From Prochilodus magdalenae (lineage: Eukaryota > Chordata > Actinopteri > Characiformes > Prochilodontidae): a DNA stretch of 64,000 bases. Location of the stretch: assembly GCA_024036415.1 (NCBI GenBank), contig JAMWET010001646.1, positions 42,501 through 106,500 on the forward strand. The letters run 5' to 3'. The position numbers and the translations under genes are program-made. Under the pieces are notes generated by a model that saw only the letters and a list, made by a program, of their open reading frames with translations, made no database searches and was not told the DNA's origin. Positions 14,556 to 27,685 of the stretch are shown piece after piece (the first letter of the stretch is position 1; the number at the start of each line of letters is the position of its first letter).

Positions 14556-17500
14556 TGTATTATACAGACATTCAGATATATGGCTGTATAGTTTGATTTG
14601 ATTTTATTCGTGCATGTAGCAAATATAAAAACACCTTGAAATACGGAATAACAGCAACTTGAACGTCACAAGAAACAAATACAAAATGTGTAACTTCTGA
14701 AAGGGCTAGTAATTGGAAACAGCCCAGATGCTGCTGGAGCTGATCTAGATGGACTGAAAAGTTCAGAGATGAGCCTGCAGACTTACTTCAGCGTAATGGA
14801 AAAACTGAAGAAGGAAGAAACATTAGACAGTACAAAAAGTGTAATGACTTAGGCATGGTTGGCTGACTGGAACTGAATTCTTCATGATTTCTGTGGATGG
14901 AAGTAAGATGAACATGTTACAGTGATTTTAATGGGTGTACAGATGCATATTTTCTACCTTAAAACACATTCAGATGGCGCTTCATGCAGCCAAGTTATTG
15001 CACAATATACCCCGTTATGGCCTCCAAAAGAAAATAAGTATATACGATTTAACCTTAATCTCCTGATTTATTTCCCATAAAGTCTGTATTTTACACCCAC
15101 TGAAAAAAGGCTTACAAACTAAAGTCCAAGTTTCAAACATACAAAAAAAAAAATCCAAGCAACTGCAAATAAAATAAAGGTCTTGTAAAAGCAGCTCTAT
15201 GGACGACTAATCTTAAGACAGTGTTGATAAGGTGTCACTTAATAAACGGTCTAGTTATTTCATAGAAGACATATGGGATGAGGGCATTCAAAATTCTTGA
15301 CCTGGCTTGCTTTGTGCTGTTAGGAAGCAGTGTATTCTACTACAGCTCCTACAGGTAATAATACAGATGGCCAAAAGGGTTCTTGGGAGCAATCTCATAA
15401 GAGTTCTCTCTGGATCCTTCCAGAAGGAACGTTTAAATGGATGGTTCCTTATGAAAAGTCTTTTGAAAATACTCACCTGAACAATTCATCAGGCAACCAA
15501 AAGTGGTTCTTGTGTGCCTTTGCTTCAAAGAACCCTTTTGGATCATATGTGCAGCAAAAGGAATCAGGGATAGGCTTTGTGACAATGGGCAAAGAGAGGA
15601 TCTAAGATCAACTTTAATATGAACTGGCAGACTCATACTGAAGCATTATCACCTACGATTACAATTATTATAACAAAGTGTGTCTTTGTTTCAAAAAACA
15701 AGCAAAATGTCACTGTAGCCAATAAATGCGCAGGACAGGGATCACCCTTCATCCTATCCTTCTACACCTCACAACAGCAACGAGACCCAGTGAATGCTCC
15801 GGACCGGCAGATCAGATGGAGCTACTTCACTCCACTGAACAGACAGTTTACATGGCAGTTCATTTTTCAGTGTGTTACGACCCCATGTTTTGTCAGGAGC
15901 GCAACAGTAAACCAACCACAGTAAGAAGCTGTGCTGTTACACTGAGTACCACACTGAAAGAATCAAACTGTGGAAAGCACCAATGAAAAGACACACAGCC
16001 ACACTGAACTACTCTGAAACGATGAGTGCTTAGCTAAACCATAAAATAAGCAAACTACTAGCCAACCACTCTAAGCTTACCTGGACAGTACCCACCCTCT
16101 TACCTCGGGAACTAGACAGAGCAGACTCCTGGTGCCAATATTGCCAATGTATAGACACACTCCTCTTACCTGTTTAAAGTACTTCAAAGTGATGCTGGCC
16201 CAAAAGATGGCCCTGATAACTTGCTGCCTCCTGCAGGCCTTTTAGTTCTGCCATCGTTTTGGTGGCAAAGGTTTTGTCACAGACAAAGAACTTAGACCGA
16301 CGCGTGCAGAGCTAAAAGTCAATCAGGCAGTTACACAAAGCAGCAAAACACGATCAAACATGAGGAAGAGAAAGAGATCAGGGTAGTCAGGGAGCAGGTG
16401 AGGGGTCAGAACCGGAATAAACAGTCGAGGGCAATCAGAATATAGAGGGGAGAGACAGAGAGAATGGTCAAAATACAAAAAGAGATCGAGAAGCCAGAAG
16501 GTAAAGGAGGAAGAAGAAAATAATGCGCAGAATTGCAAATGAGGGTTTGGTAAAACTTTGCGAGGTGTGCATGTGTGTGTTGCGTGACAGATATCATCAT
16601 ATATAGGGTACCCTGTATTGGGTGGTTGTGAGCCCTATGTGGTAAGCATGTGCACAGTTTAAATGCTGTTTATGTACAGTATATACATATTTTTGATTTC
16701 TTCTATAGTGAAGTGAAAAGATTCAGACTAACCAAGTGTTTTATGTTTTAATTAAAAAAACACTTTCTTAAAGCCCACATGAATAGCTAGAGACCCTCCA
16801 TCAAGAGGAGAGGGGCACTACCTGGTCCAAAAGGCTAAACAGGGTGCAAGCAGGGAGACCAGAGACTCTAAATGAGTAAATGTGAGTAAATGAAGGAAAT
16901 TTGATTAGTGGGCTTATTCCTGCCAAATCAGCTTCACTGAGAGTAATTCCATTGTTGTACACCAGAGAAAAGAGCTGAAGCAGGACAGAGTAACAAGCTG
17001 TTAACTAACTAGCAAGCCAGCAAATATCCAAACAGTGCTGTTTCCCCATTAATGAACTTTAGTTTCGCAATATTCCAACAATGAAAGGCTTCTTCAAGTT
17101 ACACAACAGCAGACACTATCAGAGGTAGCAACCCAGATACGTGTACCTACCAGCAGCTACAAATAATATATATTTCAGTTATGACTTTAGGGAAAACACT
17201 CCTTTGCAGCACAAGAATATGCAGGACTAAACGACTGCAGTTTATGGCCGTCAGCATTCCAGTGAATTCTAATAGCAGTGATTAAGCTCTGTAAACATTG
17301 ATGACTCTTTGCTGCCAATCCTGAAGAGATCCGCCGTAACATTTGGAGGAGCTTCTCTAATGTCAAGGTCAGATATCATTGACTTACAATTTAAGGTCTG
17401 GTTTGAATGCCAAAGCTGGGCTTTACGCTTTTCCCTGATGCCAAACAGCAGAGGACATCCATCTCCCCTGATATCAGAATCTCTGCTGGAGCCTTATTTT

Positions 17501-18369
17501 AACCACATTCCTGCATTTTAGAACAGAACGTGAGACTGCATCCCTGTCCTTCACGGTCACATCCCCAGCAGTTAGATCTTGTTGTTTCGAAAATCAGTGT
17601 GCAGCCTCAAAGGAGCGGTTCGTAAGATGATGCAACCTGTACTCCAAACAAATACCAGCCGACATACCACTAGAAAGTTCTTGTGTCCACACCTGCTGTT
17701 ATAAACGCACAGTCCCTCCTGCTCAATGTCAGCTTCATCCCCTTACTCTCCAAGAGCATCTCTAGTGGTGCACCAATGTTACTTCTGTTAAACTTCTATT
17801 TATAATTTTTCTGTATGATGCAGAATGTGGATTCTGGCTGAGAGTGAGTGTTATAATAGTCATGTACCAAGAGCTTTAGACATGGTTGTGCTTACTGCTG
17901 CTTTCATTGGCTACCTGTCCTATGATCTAACCAGGAGCAGAACTTAAAACATGACATTAATGAGAGGTTAGAATATAAAACTGTCAGGGCTGCGCTAATT
18001 CGTCATCTTATCGTGTTGGACTGACTCTATTCAATGCTGCAGTGGTATGAGACAGACCAGACCTGTGTGTGCTGACATGTAGGCTAGTGCCTACAGCTAG
18101 AAACACCCTTGTTGGTATCACTTGGTATCAGATTTTATATACCTGTATAAACCTACCTATTGCTCCATGGCTTTCTTAACCAGGAGAAATGAGCAGGAGC
18201 TTCAACTATGACCTCCTCAGAGTTATGTCATGTGGGTTAACCCAAAGTTTCCACAGTGCTGGTCATCTACTGGGTCATGGTCTCTTAAGCCAGACTCCAT
18301 TCTGGCACAATCACTAAATGTCGATGTTGGGAAAAGTCTCCGACAGCAGGCTTCCACTGTAAACCGCAG
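14556..18369. other. Intergenic DNA upstream of PITPNM3
   Basis: No coding exon is recognised. It holds the dispersed repeat at about 15325-15585. A purine-rich stretch at about 16330-16600 looks to me like a decayed LTR in minus orientation, but I found no partner or boundaries. The rest is unassigned. A poly(A) run lies at 15144-15153. Confidence 0.45.
15325..15585. repeat. Dispersed repeat of the 'AAAAGTGGTTCTT...AAGAACCCTTTTGG' type
   Basis: The segment contains CCAAAAGTGGTTCTTGTGTG followed by TTCAAAGAACCCTTTTGG. A second, more diverged copy occurs at about 32985-33150 (ACAAAAGTGGTTTCCCTGTG, then TTCAAAGATCCCCTTTGC). From memory, this is a short non-autonomous fish repeat with internal GGTTCTT/AAGAACC symmetry. 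The 91-codon open frame across it is incidental. Confidence 0.45.
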
Positions 18370-19090
18370 CAAGCTACAGGGCCGGGGGAGTGAGCGCGCG
18401 TGGAGGGGGCTGGATTTCGGTGGGTCGCGATTTGCATTTTCTGCGCGTCACAATGTCAAAAGCAGCGGAGCTCGCGCCAGTCAGTTGCGGGCAAGCCGCT
18501 GGAGGCAGTCGAACATCAGCGCTAGACATGCCGCTCCAGCGACGCGGGAGCCTTTCAGCACAAGTCTGCGCGCACACACACATACACACGCTCCCACTCT
18601 CAGAGAGATTCAGCCAGAGCCTTCGTGGATCTACGTTACCACACACTGCTGCCTGTAGAGCATGCTGAAGCATGAAACACTGCGTGCAGGGTTAAGGTCG
18701 TCTGCTTCTCCACCACTGCACTGAGACGGACGGCAGGAGGGAGGGGAGAGAGCTCGTGCGTGCTGCCCAAACTAAACTGCCCACACGCGCGCCAGGCGCT
18801 TTGCTGGATTGCGTTCAGACGCGGTCAACGGAATGGCTAAAGAGGCGCGAGGTAAAGGTAAGTGGACAATAGGGCAGCGTCCAGTAATGCGCACTGGAGT
18901 AAACAGCTCGCGCGAGGGAAGAGTGGGTTTGTCCTCTTTCCAGCCAGGCGCACGCTACTTTCCTCGCCAATCTGTTGGAATGCATGCTGCTGGGAAGTGC
19001 GTGTGTGGAATAGCACGCCCACCCTGGCCGTTGCTTTGTTGATTGCAGCGAGGAGCGTGTTATATGAACGTGTCCTGTGTGCAAAGTGCT
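18370..19090 (+). promoter_or_regulatory. pitpnm3: CpG island and probable promoter / 5'UTR of PITPNM3
   Basis: CpG density jumps here compared with everything around it (clusters such as GAGCGCGCGTGG, GGGTCGCGA, CAGCGACGCGGG, CACACGCGCGCC). The island covers the first coding exon and its donor site, as expected for a TATA-less vertebrate promoter. An octamer ATTTGCAT is at 18430-18437. Open frames running through the island (for example 18230-18658) are GC-rich artefacts. The transcription start cannot be fixed from sequence alone. Confidence 0.75.
18833..18857 (+). CDS. pitpnm3: PITPNM3 (Nir1) coding exon 1
   Basis: The ATG at 18833 has a purine at -3 and G at +4 and opens eight codons (MAKEARGK) plus one base before a perfect GTAAGT donor at 18858. 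The end phase (1) matches exon 2, whose first two bases complete a valine. Human PITPNM3 also starts with a short MAK-type peptide encoded in a GC-rich first exon, as I recall. An earlier GT at 18852 is a weaker donor and would break the join to exon 2. PITPNM3 belongs to the RdgB/Nir family of phosphatidylinositol-transfer-related proteins but lacks the N-terminal PITP lipid-transfer domain. It keeps an FFAT motif, a DDHD domain and an LNS2 domain and acts at ER-membrane contacts; the DDHD and LNS2 domains lie outside this window. Confidence 0.9.
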
Positions 19091-22000
19091 TCAGCCGGCA
19101 TGTTGTTATAAGTGCTTTTAACGTCCAGACTGGGAAGCACGAATGTGTGCACTACTTTTGCACGTAGAAAGTGTCCCGTCAGGCCTAACGTTGGTGTGTC
19201 AGTGTGTGATTGAATAAGTAGGCATAGCCGTCCACATCCATGCGTGCATTCAGACGTTTCAGTGTGGTTTACTGTCAGCGGTCAACAGGTCTGCCTGTAG
19301 TAGCACATCTGGGGGAACACACTTTAAAGAGCTCGTAGCATGGGAAGCGAAATGTGCCTTTCTCTCAGTGAAAGCATTTCATGTAGTAAGTTTAGAAATG
19401 TGCTGTTTGCTCTTCCGTCCGTGTAAACATATTTTAGTAAATGTATAACAATATATTATATATATATGCAATATATATATATATATAATTGCATGTGTCA
19501 TCCTAGTTAACATAGGCGTGTTATCCCCACCCACTAACACTTAAGGCATAAGACGTGTTTTTAGCCCTAACTAGGACAGCCATTCAGGACAGATGCCATT
19601 TACATATATCAGTCTTAAAGGCCCATTAACCAAAACCACCCCTGGTGGCCCCGGTGATGGGAAGCAGATGACTGAAGAGTTTATTTTTATTTTAATTCAT
19701 TTACTTTTATCTGTTAATAGCAGATTGGCGTATGCAGTGTGTTCTAAATCTTATATTTTCAGATTTATAGCTATGTTTTACAACACCAATCATCAATTCA
19801 TTTTAAAACCCAGAAGGTACATGCAGATTCACTGGTGGATAGCAACCAAAATGGCTATATTTGTGTTGTAGATGTGGTGACCCCTGGTTCCGGTCACCAC
19901 CACTGTAAAGATATCAGAGTCAATATAATACACATTTTCACTTTAAACCACTCTGACTCTGTTTACATCTCACAGACTGAATCATTCAGAAATTTGAAAA
20001 ACCTGGTGGAATTCTACTTGTTGTGGAACCATCCAAGGGCAGATGCTTTAGGGAACCGAAAGTGGCCTTGCTCCATAGTACTTGGCAGCTTCTGCCAGAG
20101 TGTAGTGCAGTGTTTACAGTGCTTTAAAGCATCTCTGTACTATATCAATGCTAAATGACAACAGCCTACTGACAAGCGACAGACGAAATGATGGAAGTGC
20201 TCCTGTCGTGTTAAATGCTATTCTGTGACATGAAATGATGTTCTACAGTATAGCTGAATTTCTGTGGTTATATCATGCTTACTAGCGAATATACAGTAGT
20301 TGTTTTTAACTCATACAGTGATTGACAGTGGATTATCTGTAGCTATAAAGACAGGAAGTTGCAAATAACCTTCTCTTGGTCAGGTTAACTTAAAATGTTT
20401 CATATGCATTTGATACTTTCATACATACCATTTTGAATCTATATTTATGTCTTAGAATTAAACAGGCTGTTTGTATTACTGTGCCTTTAAGACTGATATA
20501 TGTAAATTAGCTGTTTTTAATTGGTTCCCTGGTATTGTGCCTCATTCAAAACACTGTCTGCAATCGCCCAGGTCCTTATAATGTTGACACTCAACATGAG
20601 TGGGGTTTAGGTTGAACAGGCTAATATCTGTAATGACATCACAAACACAGTGAATAAAATGCATGCTGTGTTTGCAGCTTAAATGTATAGGCTGGGACGA
20701 AAATGGTATGTTTTGAAGCTTCAGTATTGCTTACATACTACACTACACATTTTATATGAGAAAAATGGACCCTTTAATGCGTTCTCACACCCCTCTGCTG
20801 TTTCATTATCAAGGCGCTCCTCATTTCTCTCTCTCACATGGACAGCATGGCAATATCGGTGCTTTAACAGGGGGATGTGGCATCTTCTAAATTACAGTAG
20901 ACATGGAGAGACAATGACAAGGGGGCGCTTTTGTTTTTCATTTAGCCAGGGTATTAATGAGATTCTCGATCACTGATTCAGAGCCCTTGTTTCTGTGCCA
21001 ATTATGCTTTATGGTTTCTGTCATAATGTGGTCAAATACGTCATATCACCCACACATCAAAGACCACGTTGGACGGGAAGCACGGGTGAGTGTGCACAGT
21101 TAACACTTAGAAATGATGTTTCTTTAACCAAAACTGTCACAGCTGAATTGGAAGCTGTGCTCAGAATTGATTGAGCTGATTTTGTATTTGCTTGGGCATA
21201 AGATTTAGCTCGCATCACCTGTTTTAGCTACATTGTGCATGAACAAATATAAGGCTGTCCAGCTGCCTATATTAAAAACCATTACACTGAAGGGCTATAG
21301 TAGCTTAGTCCGGCTCGTAAAAACAGCTGTTGCTGCAAGCATGGTCAAGTGTCAGCCTTGGTGCCTTTGACCGGAGATATGATGTCAGTTAAAGCCAAAG
21401 GATTTCATTGAATCTTTATCTACTGTGAAATTCATGTTTGACTGTAAAGTGATTAAAAAGTCATTAAGCTGCTTAAAGCGGTTAACAAGCATGGAATGAT
21501 TGCTGCAGCAGAATTATGCACTCATGCATTGTGCACAATCAGAATCTGGAATGCAAATGCAATGCCTTCAGTAACCGCTGATGTACAGCATTCCTGACTA
21601 AGAGTAGCACAGTTTTCCAACAAGTAGGGTAATTGTATAAACTAATAAGAGGTTCCTCAGACGTCATGCATTAGGGTTAAACATGCAAGTCAAAAAATCA
21701 TATATGCTTATATAATGAATTTTGATTGAATTGCAGTAGCACTTAATCTCTTAGCTTTTCGGCCTTGGATTCAAAAGGAGGAACTATTCACCTCTCCTCC
21801 GACATCCTGAATGGTCTTGAAACAATGCAGGGCGGATTTTCATTCCTCTCCAAAATGTTTGTGCTCTGCCTAATTTGCACAACGATTTGGATAGAGCACC
21901 GAGCTAAAAATAGGCTCGTATGAGAGGCAATGACAGACAGCAGGTCCGCGCTCTCTGCAGTCCTTCGAGAGAGCGTGAGACGGAGGGAGAGCAAGAAAGA

Positions 22001-24714
22001 GAGCGAGTGAGCAAGTAATCGCACAGCCTTTCATGACTGCTTGGAGCACTGCAGTTTGGACGGTATCCATGAGAATAGAAAAATCAATTTGTATGTGCTC
22101 AAACAGCAGCAGAGGTAGCAGTGTCCGTGCACAGGATTTATTTTACAGACCTTCTGGAGAACGGTGGGAGAAAAGCCTTGTTGGAATTGCAAATCCCAGC
22201 CCAGAACCAGTTATGGAAATCAGCATAAGCAGGACCACACGTATCTGTAACTGTGTCCAGCAACTGTCTGTTAACTCTCCGGGTAAAAACAACTGTTACT
22301 GGGAGTCTTCGTCATTATTGCAGTCTGGTAAACAAAATCTGGACTTCTTTCAGAGGCTTGTCTTTATGTGCTGCCAGTAGTTGCGATCCTTTCAGACAGG
22401 AAGATGTGAGCGGAATAAGAACCTCCTCATCTAAGGAACCTGTTGGAGCAGTGCAACGTAAGCATATAATATGCTGGAAGAAGATCATTTGTTTGGCAAT
22501 GCAGAAGTAAGGAGAAACTGCATGAAATACTTAAAAGATAAAAAATATAAGATACTGGATTATTGATTCCATGTCCCAAATGACCTATCCATGCTCCGCC
22601 CAACGCTAGGTTTGACAGACTTTATAGTACTTGGATAGAGAGCATATTTAGCCTACTGGAAAACTGAAACACAAAAGCTCATATTTTCCAATACCAGTGC
22701 GTTCTTAGATCTCGCATAGTCATGGCCATATTCACCATACTTTCTCTGTTCCCACCTGTCCCGTTCATTTAGACACAACCTAGTCCAGCTCAGCAATTTT
22801 ACAGACACTTTAAACGGGAAACTCATCATAGTGGCTATTAATCAAGGGTACAAGTTGTCTTTAGGTCAAATGGGATTTTTGCCAGAATTCTTTTTAACCT
22901 TCTCCAATTTGGCAACAGTTCCTACAAAATGCAGCATGTGTTGGAGAAGCATGGATAGGGCATGTGTGAGGTAGTGAGCAGTATACCAGTTTCATCACAT
23001 AAATAAGTATGCCAAGTATGCAACACACACACAGAGGGCAAGCCACGCTAACGTTAACCTGTTTAGCAGAGTGGATGAACCAGGGGTGTTCGTGGCTCGT
23101 TTCAAGCAAAATAAAGACAGCAGTCCCTCCACCACCTCTCGCTGTGTAGTCCATTGCATCTTGAGAAGTCCATTGTGTTTTTGAGAGAGTAGACATATAG
23201 GATACCAGAGAGACCACCCATTTCAGCGGCATCAGACAAGGCTACAGTCTCGGGGTCATGTGATCAAATCAAGCTGTGTATCCACTGGTACTGCCGTGTA
23301 ACTGTAAGATTTTCCAAATTGCAATTGTTAAGGTCAAGCACCTCTTCAAGTTAGAAAGAAAGACATAAGTGCATGACGAGTGTAACTGCATGTTGCTCGG
23401 TATTGTTATATATTCTGCGCTAGAAAATATTCCTGATTTACTCTGTTGTTAAAATATATTGCTATTAAATGGGTTTTACAAAACAGGTTTTATTACAGCC
23501 GTGAAATCAATTTTTGTACACATCGGCCACTACTACACTGCATTTGCACAGGACCAGCTATGAGATGCCCCGTTCCACTGTTTGGTTTTCCCAGAGGTGC
23601 TCACAAGGTCCCTCTTTGCATGATTCACCTATTTTGCCAAGTTACAAGATATGACTTGTTGGACTCCAAAGTTTTTTTGCTGTACAGGCTAGAACAAATC
23701 AGCCTGGTTCAATAGGTAGCTTACTTTTTAAAGGTGCCAGAGATCTACATTTTTTTAACATTTTAAAATGCTATGCATCTATAAGCCTATGATTTGACCA
23801 ATACAATGAAACTAGAATGTCTTCCCTTTTTTGGTAAGCTCATGAATAATTTGATTGGCTGGTTTCCAGTGAGACACAGCGATGATCACACAAAAGCAGA
23901 GAAGACAGAAGATCACCCTGAAACAGAGACAGGAGAGGGAAATTAAATGAACATCGACATAAAACACATTAAAGAGAAAATGAAAGTTGTTACTCGCTAT
24001 GAAACTCTCAGTTAGGATGTTCTGCTTCAACCAGCAAACAGTTATACAACCACACAGCATGACTGCTACCTACAGGTTGCTGTTGGGGTTGTGATGCTAA
24101 TAAAGTTTAATTAAGGTTGTCTAGGATGTGGGAGCTTGTTTGACAACAGTGTTTGAGGTTGCATTGAGTCCTAAGCTGCTGTGGATTGTGTAGACTCTGT
24201 AGATAACGAGTGATGTTTCATATGCTTTTAACAAACAGAATGTCTGTCTTTGATTTTCATTTGCACTCACTCTTTTGCCGGCTAACGATAGTGACATCTG
24301 ATTTCCTTAAGATAGAATGATTTATGAAAGCCCATAAATGGACCAGAGTGTAATATCCATTTTCATGTTCAACTCATTGAGGTAGACACACAATGTTTTT
24401 ATTACCAGTATGGAGATGCATTTTTGTTTTGTGTGCTACAAACTGTTTGGACTATGTAAGCCTCTTGCAGTGTTGGCCTCTACATTCACATCGTGATTGA
24501 ATATTCTTCACAAATGGACCTTGATGTTAAAAGAAAGCAGGTTTCAGCCTGAGGTCACTGCAGCAGCAAGGCTGGCGCTGTGGAGGGTAGTATGTGGGGC
24601 AGGCTTGAGTGATCCGTTCCAATTTATTGCAAAGAACTGACCGCAGTGCTTTAATTCAAGTTGGCCACTCTTGTTTGAACAGGGCAGTTTAAAAGTGGAC
24701 TGATGTGGATTTTT

Positions 24715-26165
24715 GGTGACCTTTTATTCAGAGTGGTCCTTTTTTCTCAGTAACATAATAATTGTAATATTTAGTAAACAAATGAACGATGTAAGAACAA
24801 TATGACTGGTCTATGTCTGAATACATAACATCTGATGACCCACTTTGTTTTGCCTGTATCTGGAGTGCCTGAGACATACCTGTGCATGTTACCTGAGAAG
24901 TCACTGAACATGTAGTGGGTATAATACTGAGCATTTCAACATCCTCATCAAGCATTTGTAGACACTTTGCTGACAGAAGAGTCTAACTGGATTACGTTTT
25001 GATTAAGGTTAGAGTCAGGATTACTTTTTGGGTTAAGGTTAGGGTTAGGATTAGTGTAAGGCTAAGAATTATTGTTAGGTTTTGAGTCAAGATTAGGGTT
25101 GGGCTGAGGTTTAGGGCCTGGGTTAGGGTTAAGGTTAGGTTATGAGTTAAGGTTAAGATTACAGTTAGGGTTAGGTTTAGAGTCAGGGTTAGGATTAGGC
25201 TTTGGGTTAAGGTTAGGGTTAGGATAAGGTTTTATGTTGAGGTTTTGGTTAGGATTAAGTTTTGAGTTGAGGTTAGGGTTAGGTTTTAGGTTGAGGTGAG
25301 GGTTAGGATTAGGTTTTGGGTCGAGTTTAGGGTTAGATTTAGGATTAGGTTTTGAGTTGAAGTTAGGGTTAGGATTAGATTTTAGGTTGAGGTGAGGGTT
25401 AGGATTAGGTTTTGAGTTGAGGTTAGGGTTAGGATTAGGATAAGGTTTTATGTTGAGATTAGGGTTAGGATTAGGTTTTAGGTTGAGGTGAGGGTTAGGA
25501 TTAGGTTTTGAGTTGAGGTTAGGGTTAGGATTAGGATAAGGTTTTATGTTGAGATTAGGGTTAGGATTAGGTTTTAGGTTGAGGTAAGGGTTAAGATTAG
25601 GTTTTAGGTTGAGGTTAGAGTTAGGATAGGGTTTTGGGTTGAGGTTAGGGTTAAGGTTAGGATTAGGTTTTATGTTGAGGTTAGGGTTAAGGTTAGGATT
25701 AGGTTTTATGTTGAGGTTAGGGTTAGGATTAGGTTTTAGGTTGAGGGGAGGGTTAGGATTAGGTTTTGAGTTGGGGTTAGGGTTAGGATTAGGTTTTGAG
25801 TTGAGTTTAGGGTTAAGGTTAGGATTAGGTTTTATGTTGAGGTTAGGGTTAGGATTAGATTTTGGGTTGAGGTTAGGGTTAAGGTTAGGATTAGGTTTTG
25901 AGTTGAGGTTAGGGTTAGGATTACGTTTTGGGTTGAGGTTAGGGTTAAGGTTAGGATTAGGTTTTATGTTGAGGTTAGGGTTAGGATTAGATTTTGGGTT
26001 GAGGTTAGGATAAGGTTATGTTGAGGTTAGGATTAGGATTAGGTTTTGGGCTGAAGTTAGGATTAATTGAGAGTTAGGGTTTGAAGTCAGTTAATTTCAG
26101 CAGTATATCAGAACAGCTAATGATATTTATCATCTACAAAGGACCACTCGAAATAAAGTGTTGCC
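24715..26165. mobile_element. TIR-bounded non-autonomous DNA element carrying a minisatellite
   Basis: The segment begins GGTGACCTTTTATTCAGAGT at 24715 and ends with its imperfect inverse at 26138-26165 (AAAGGACCACTCGAAATAAA...). The two 28-nt ends agree at 22 positions. No transposase frame lies between them. The interior is about 250 bp of unique sequence at the left (to about 25000), then about 1.07 kb of TTAGGG-like tandem repeat. Fish genomes contain a non-autonomous element family with this kind of terminus and TTAGGG-like interior, as I remember it. No clear target duplication could be seen, so the superfamily is left open. Confidence 0.6.
25009..26080 (+). repeat. Telomere-like minisatellite (TTAGGG / TTAGGATTAGG variants)
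   Basis: About 1.07 kb of imperfect tandem repeats built from GGTTAGGGTTAGGATTAGG joined by TTTTGAGTTGA or TTTTATGTTGA. The larger period is variable, about 30-45 nt. The + strand has almost no C. Repeated GGG/GG runs give G-quadruplex potential on the + strand, which is the sense strand of PITPNM3. The 124-codon open frame at 25639-26013, rich in Leu, Gly and Arg, is a by-product of the repeat. Confidence 0.93.
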
Positions 26166-27685
26166 GTTTGTTCCTGTGCATGTTCATGACTGGCTTTTTG
26201 TGTTCTTGTACTGAGCATTTGGTCCATTTGGTGCAGAGTCAGCCTTAGACAAAGGTGTTGTGACAGCTCCTGAGGTCAAGTGTCTGTGTAACATTTGAAT
26301 TCCCTTAGTGCTTTGACCTTGTTCTTGGCTAGGCCATGCTAGTGGAGCTCTTTGATTATATTTTTTCTTGTAAACTTCATCTTCAGCACATTTTGTTTTG
26401 GTCTCTATAGGCTGACCCAGTTCCTACGCCTGTCTTCACAGAAACAGGCTGGATGCACGACTGTGCAGAACAGCAGTGTTGTAGTCTTTTAACAGAAGCG
26501 TGCTTTACCTCTGTGTGTTAATGCAAAGTTGTTTATCACATCAGCGTTTTCAGTATAACAGGGGCATATGTGCTATTTCACAGTGGAGAGTGCCGCTCCA
26601 AGCGGAGAGCTGCCAAACGGAGGTGTTTACCAGCCGCACTGCACATATGCTGTGGGAACACACGCTCACCATGGTGACACGTTCTGAAGGGGTGTGCAAG
26701 TATTCCGTGGAGGGCCTGCCTGTTTAGCGGAATCACGGCTTGTGTGATGGATCTTCTTTTTTTAGAAGCACAGGGTTCTGGGTGGTTCATTGTTTTTGTG
26801 GTGCTGGATTAAGATTTAGCTGAATCAGTGGATTCCAGTGTGAGCATATCCTACGTCTTTCAGGACTGATCCTACATTATCTTTTAGTTGAACAGTACAG
26901 CTACTGGATTCCTTCAGAAAGCCCATTTATTTTTCCTAATGCTGTAAATGTAGATTCTAGACCAAAACCAGAAGCAAAACCTAAAACACACTGGGATAAT
27001 AATAAAAGGCTGATAATAAATAAAAATATAAACATACTAATATTATTGCATTACGTATGCTTCAGTATGTGCCTATAATATCCAAGGTCGTTTGTGAATT
27101 TTTGCCACTACAGATGGCAACATCATGTGCACAGATACTTTCTGTGGTTTTGCTGTATTGTGAGTGTTGAGTGGGATGTCATATTTTTAAGTGGTATCAG
27201 TCCTGTAGTGGGGATGTTCTTTAGCATTAATACTGGGCATGAACAGTGATTACAGATTGCTTGTCTAATGTCTCTCATAGAAAGTTCCATATGGGCAGCA
27301 CTTTCAATTTTTATTTGCTGCAAAGTGTGAGGCTCTCCCTTTTTTCTCTGTTTTCTATTCCTTTGTCAAGGTCTATTTTATAGGGCAGCTCATTGTCTTT
27401 GAAGCTAAATGCTTTTCAGTTTGGCATCAGTTATTAATTATTAATCATACAAATTATCAGGTGCCATACATTTTCTACCACTGTTTTACGTTGACAGTGA
27501 AAGAGGAACTATGGCATTCTTCCCAATCAATGAGACCATAATCATTTCTGTACTTCTGGCTTATGAAGTAAATTAGCACTAGAAGCTGCTTGAGATGCAC
27601 AGTATGGAGCTCATTTCAAATCAATCTGGGGAGAAGTTTTTTGTCACAAAGTATGGGTCAAATGTATAACTATGTTGTATGTCTA

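Noticed and set aside
16330..16600. Decayed minus-strand LTR upstream of PITPNM3
   Set aside because: Composition is suggestive, but there is no partner, boundary or duplication, so it is not listed as an element.
18230..18673. Overlapping 90-140-codon frames on both strands at the CpG island
   Set aside because: GC-rich sequence has few stops by chance; none joins the PITPNM3 frame or shows a domain.
22033..22380. 115-codon frame as an alternative PITPNM3 first exon
   Set aside because: No recognisable protein features and no evidence of a donor in the correct phase; treated as intronic.
22894..23232. 112-codon minus-strand frame
   Set aside because: I do not recognise any domain, and there is no promoter or splice context. 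It could be repeat-derived but I could not identify the family.
25639..26013. 124-codon Leu/Gly/Arg-rich open frame
   Set aside because: It lies wholly in the telomere-like minisatellite and its protein repeat simply follows the DNA repeat.
25009..26080. True interstitial telomere left by chromosome fusion
   Set aside because: The repeats are degenerate with larger mixed periods and are enclosed by transposon-like inverted repeats.
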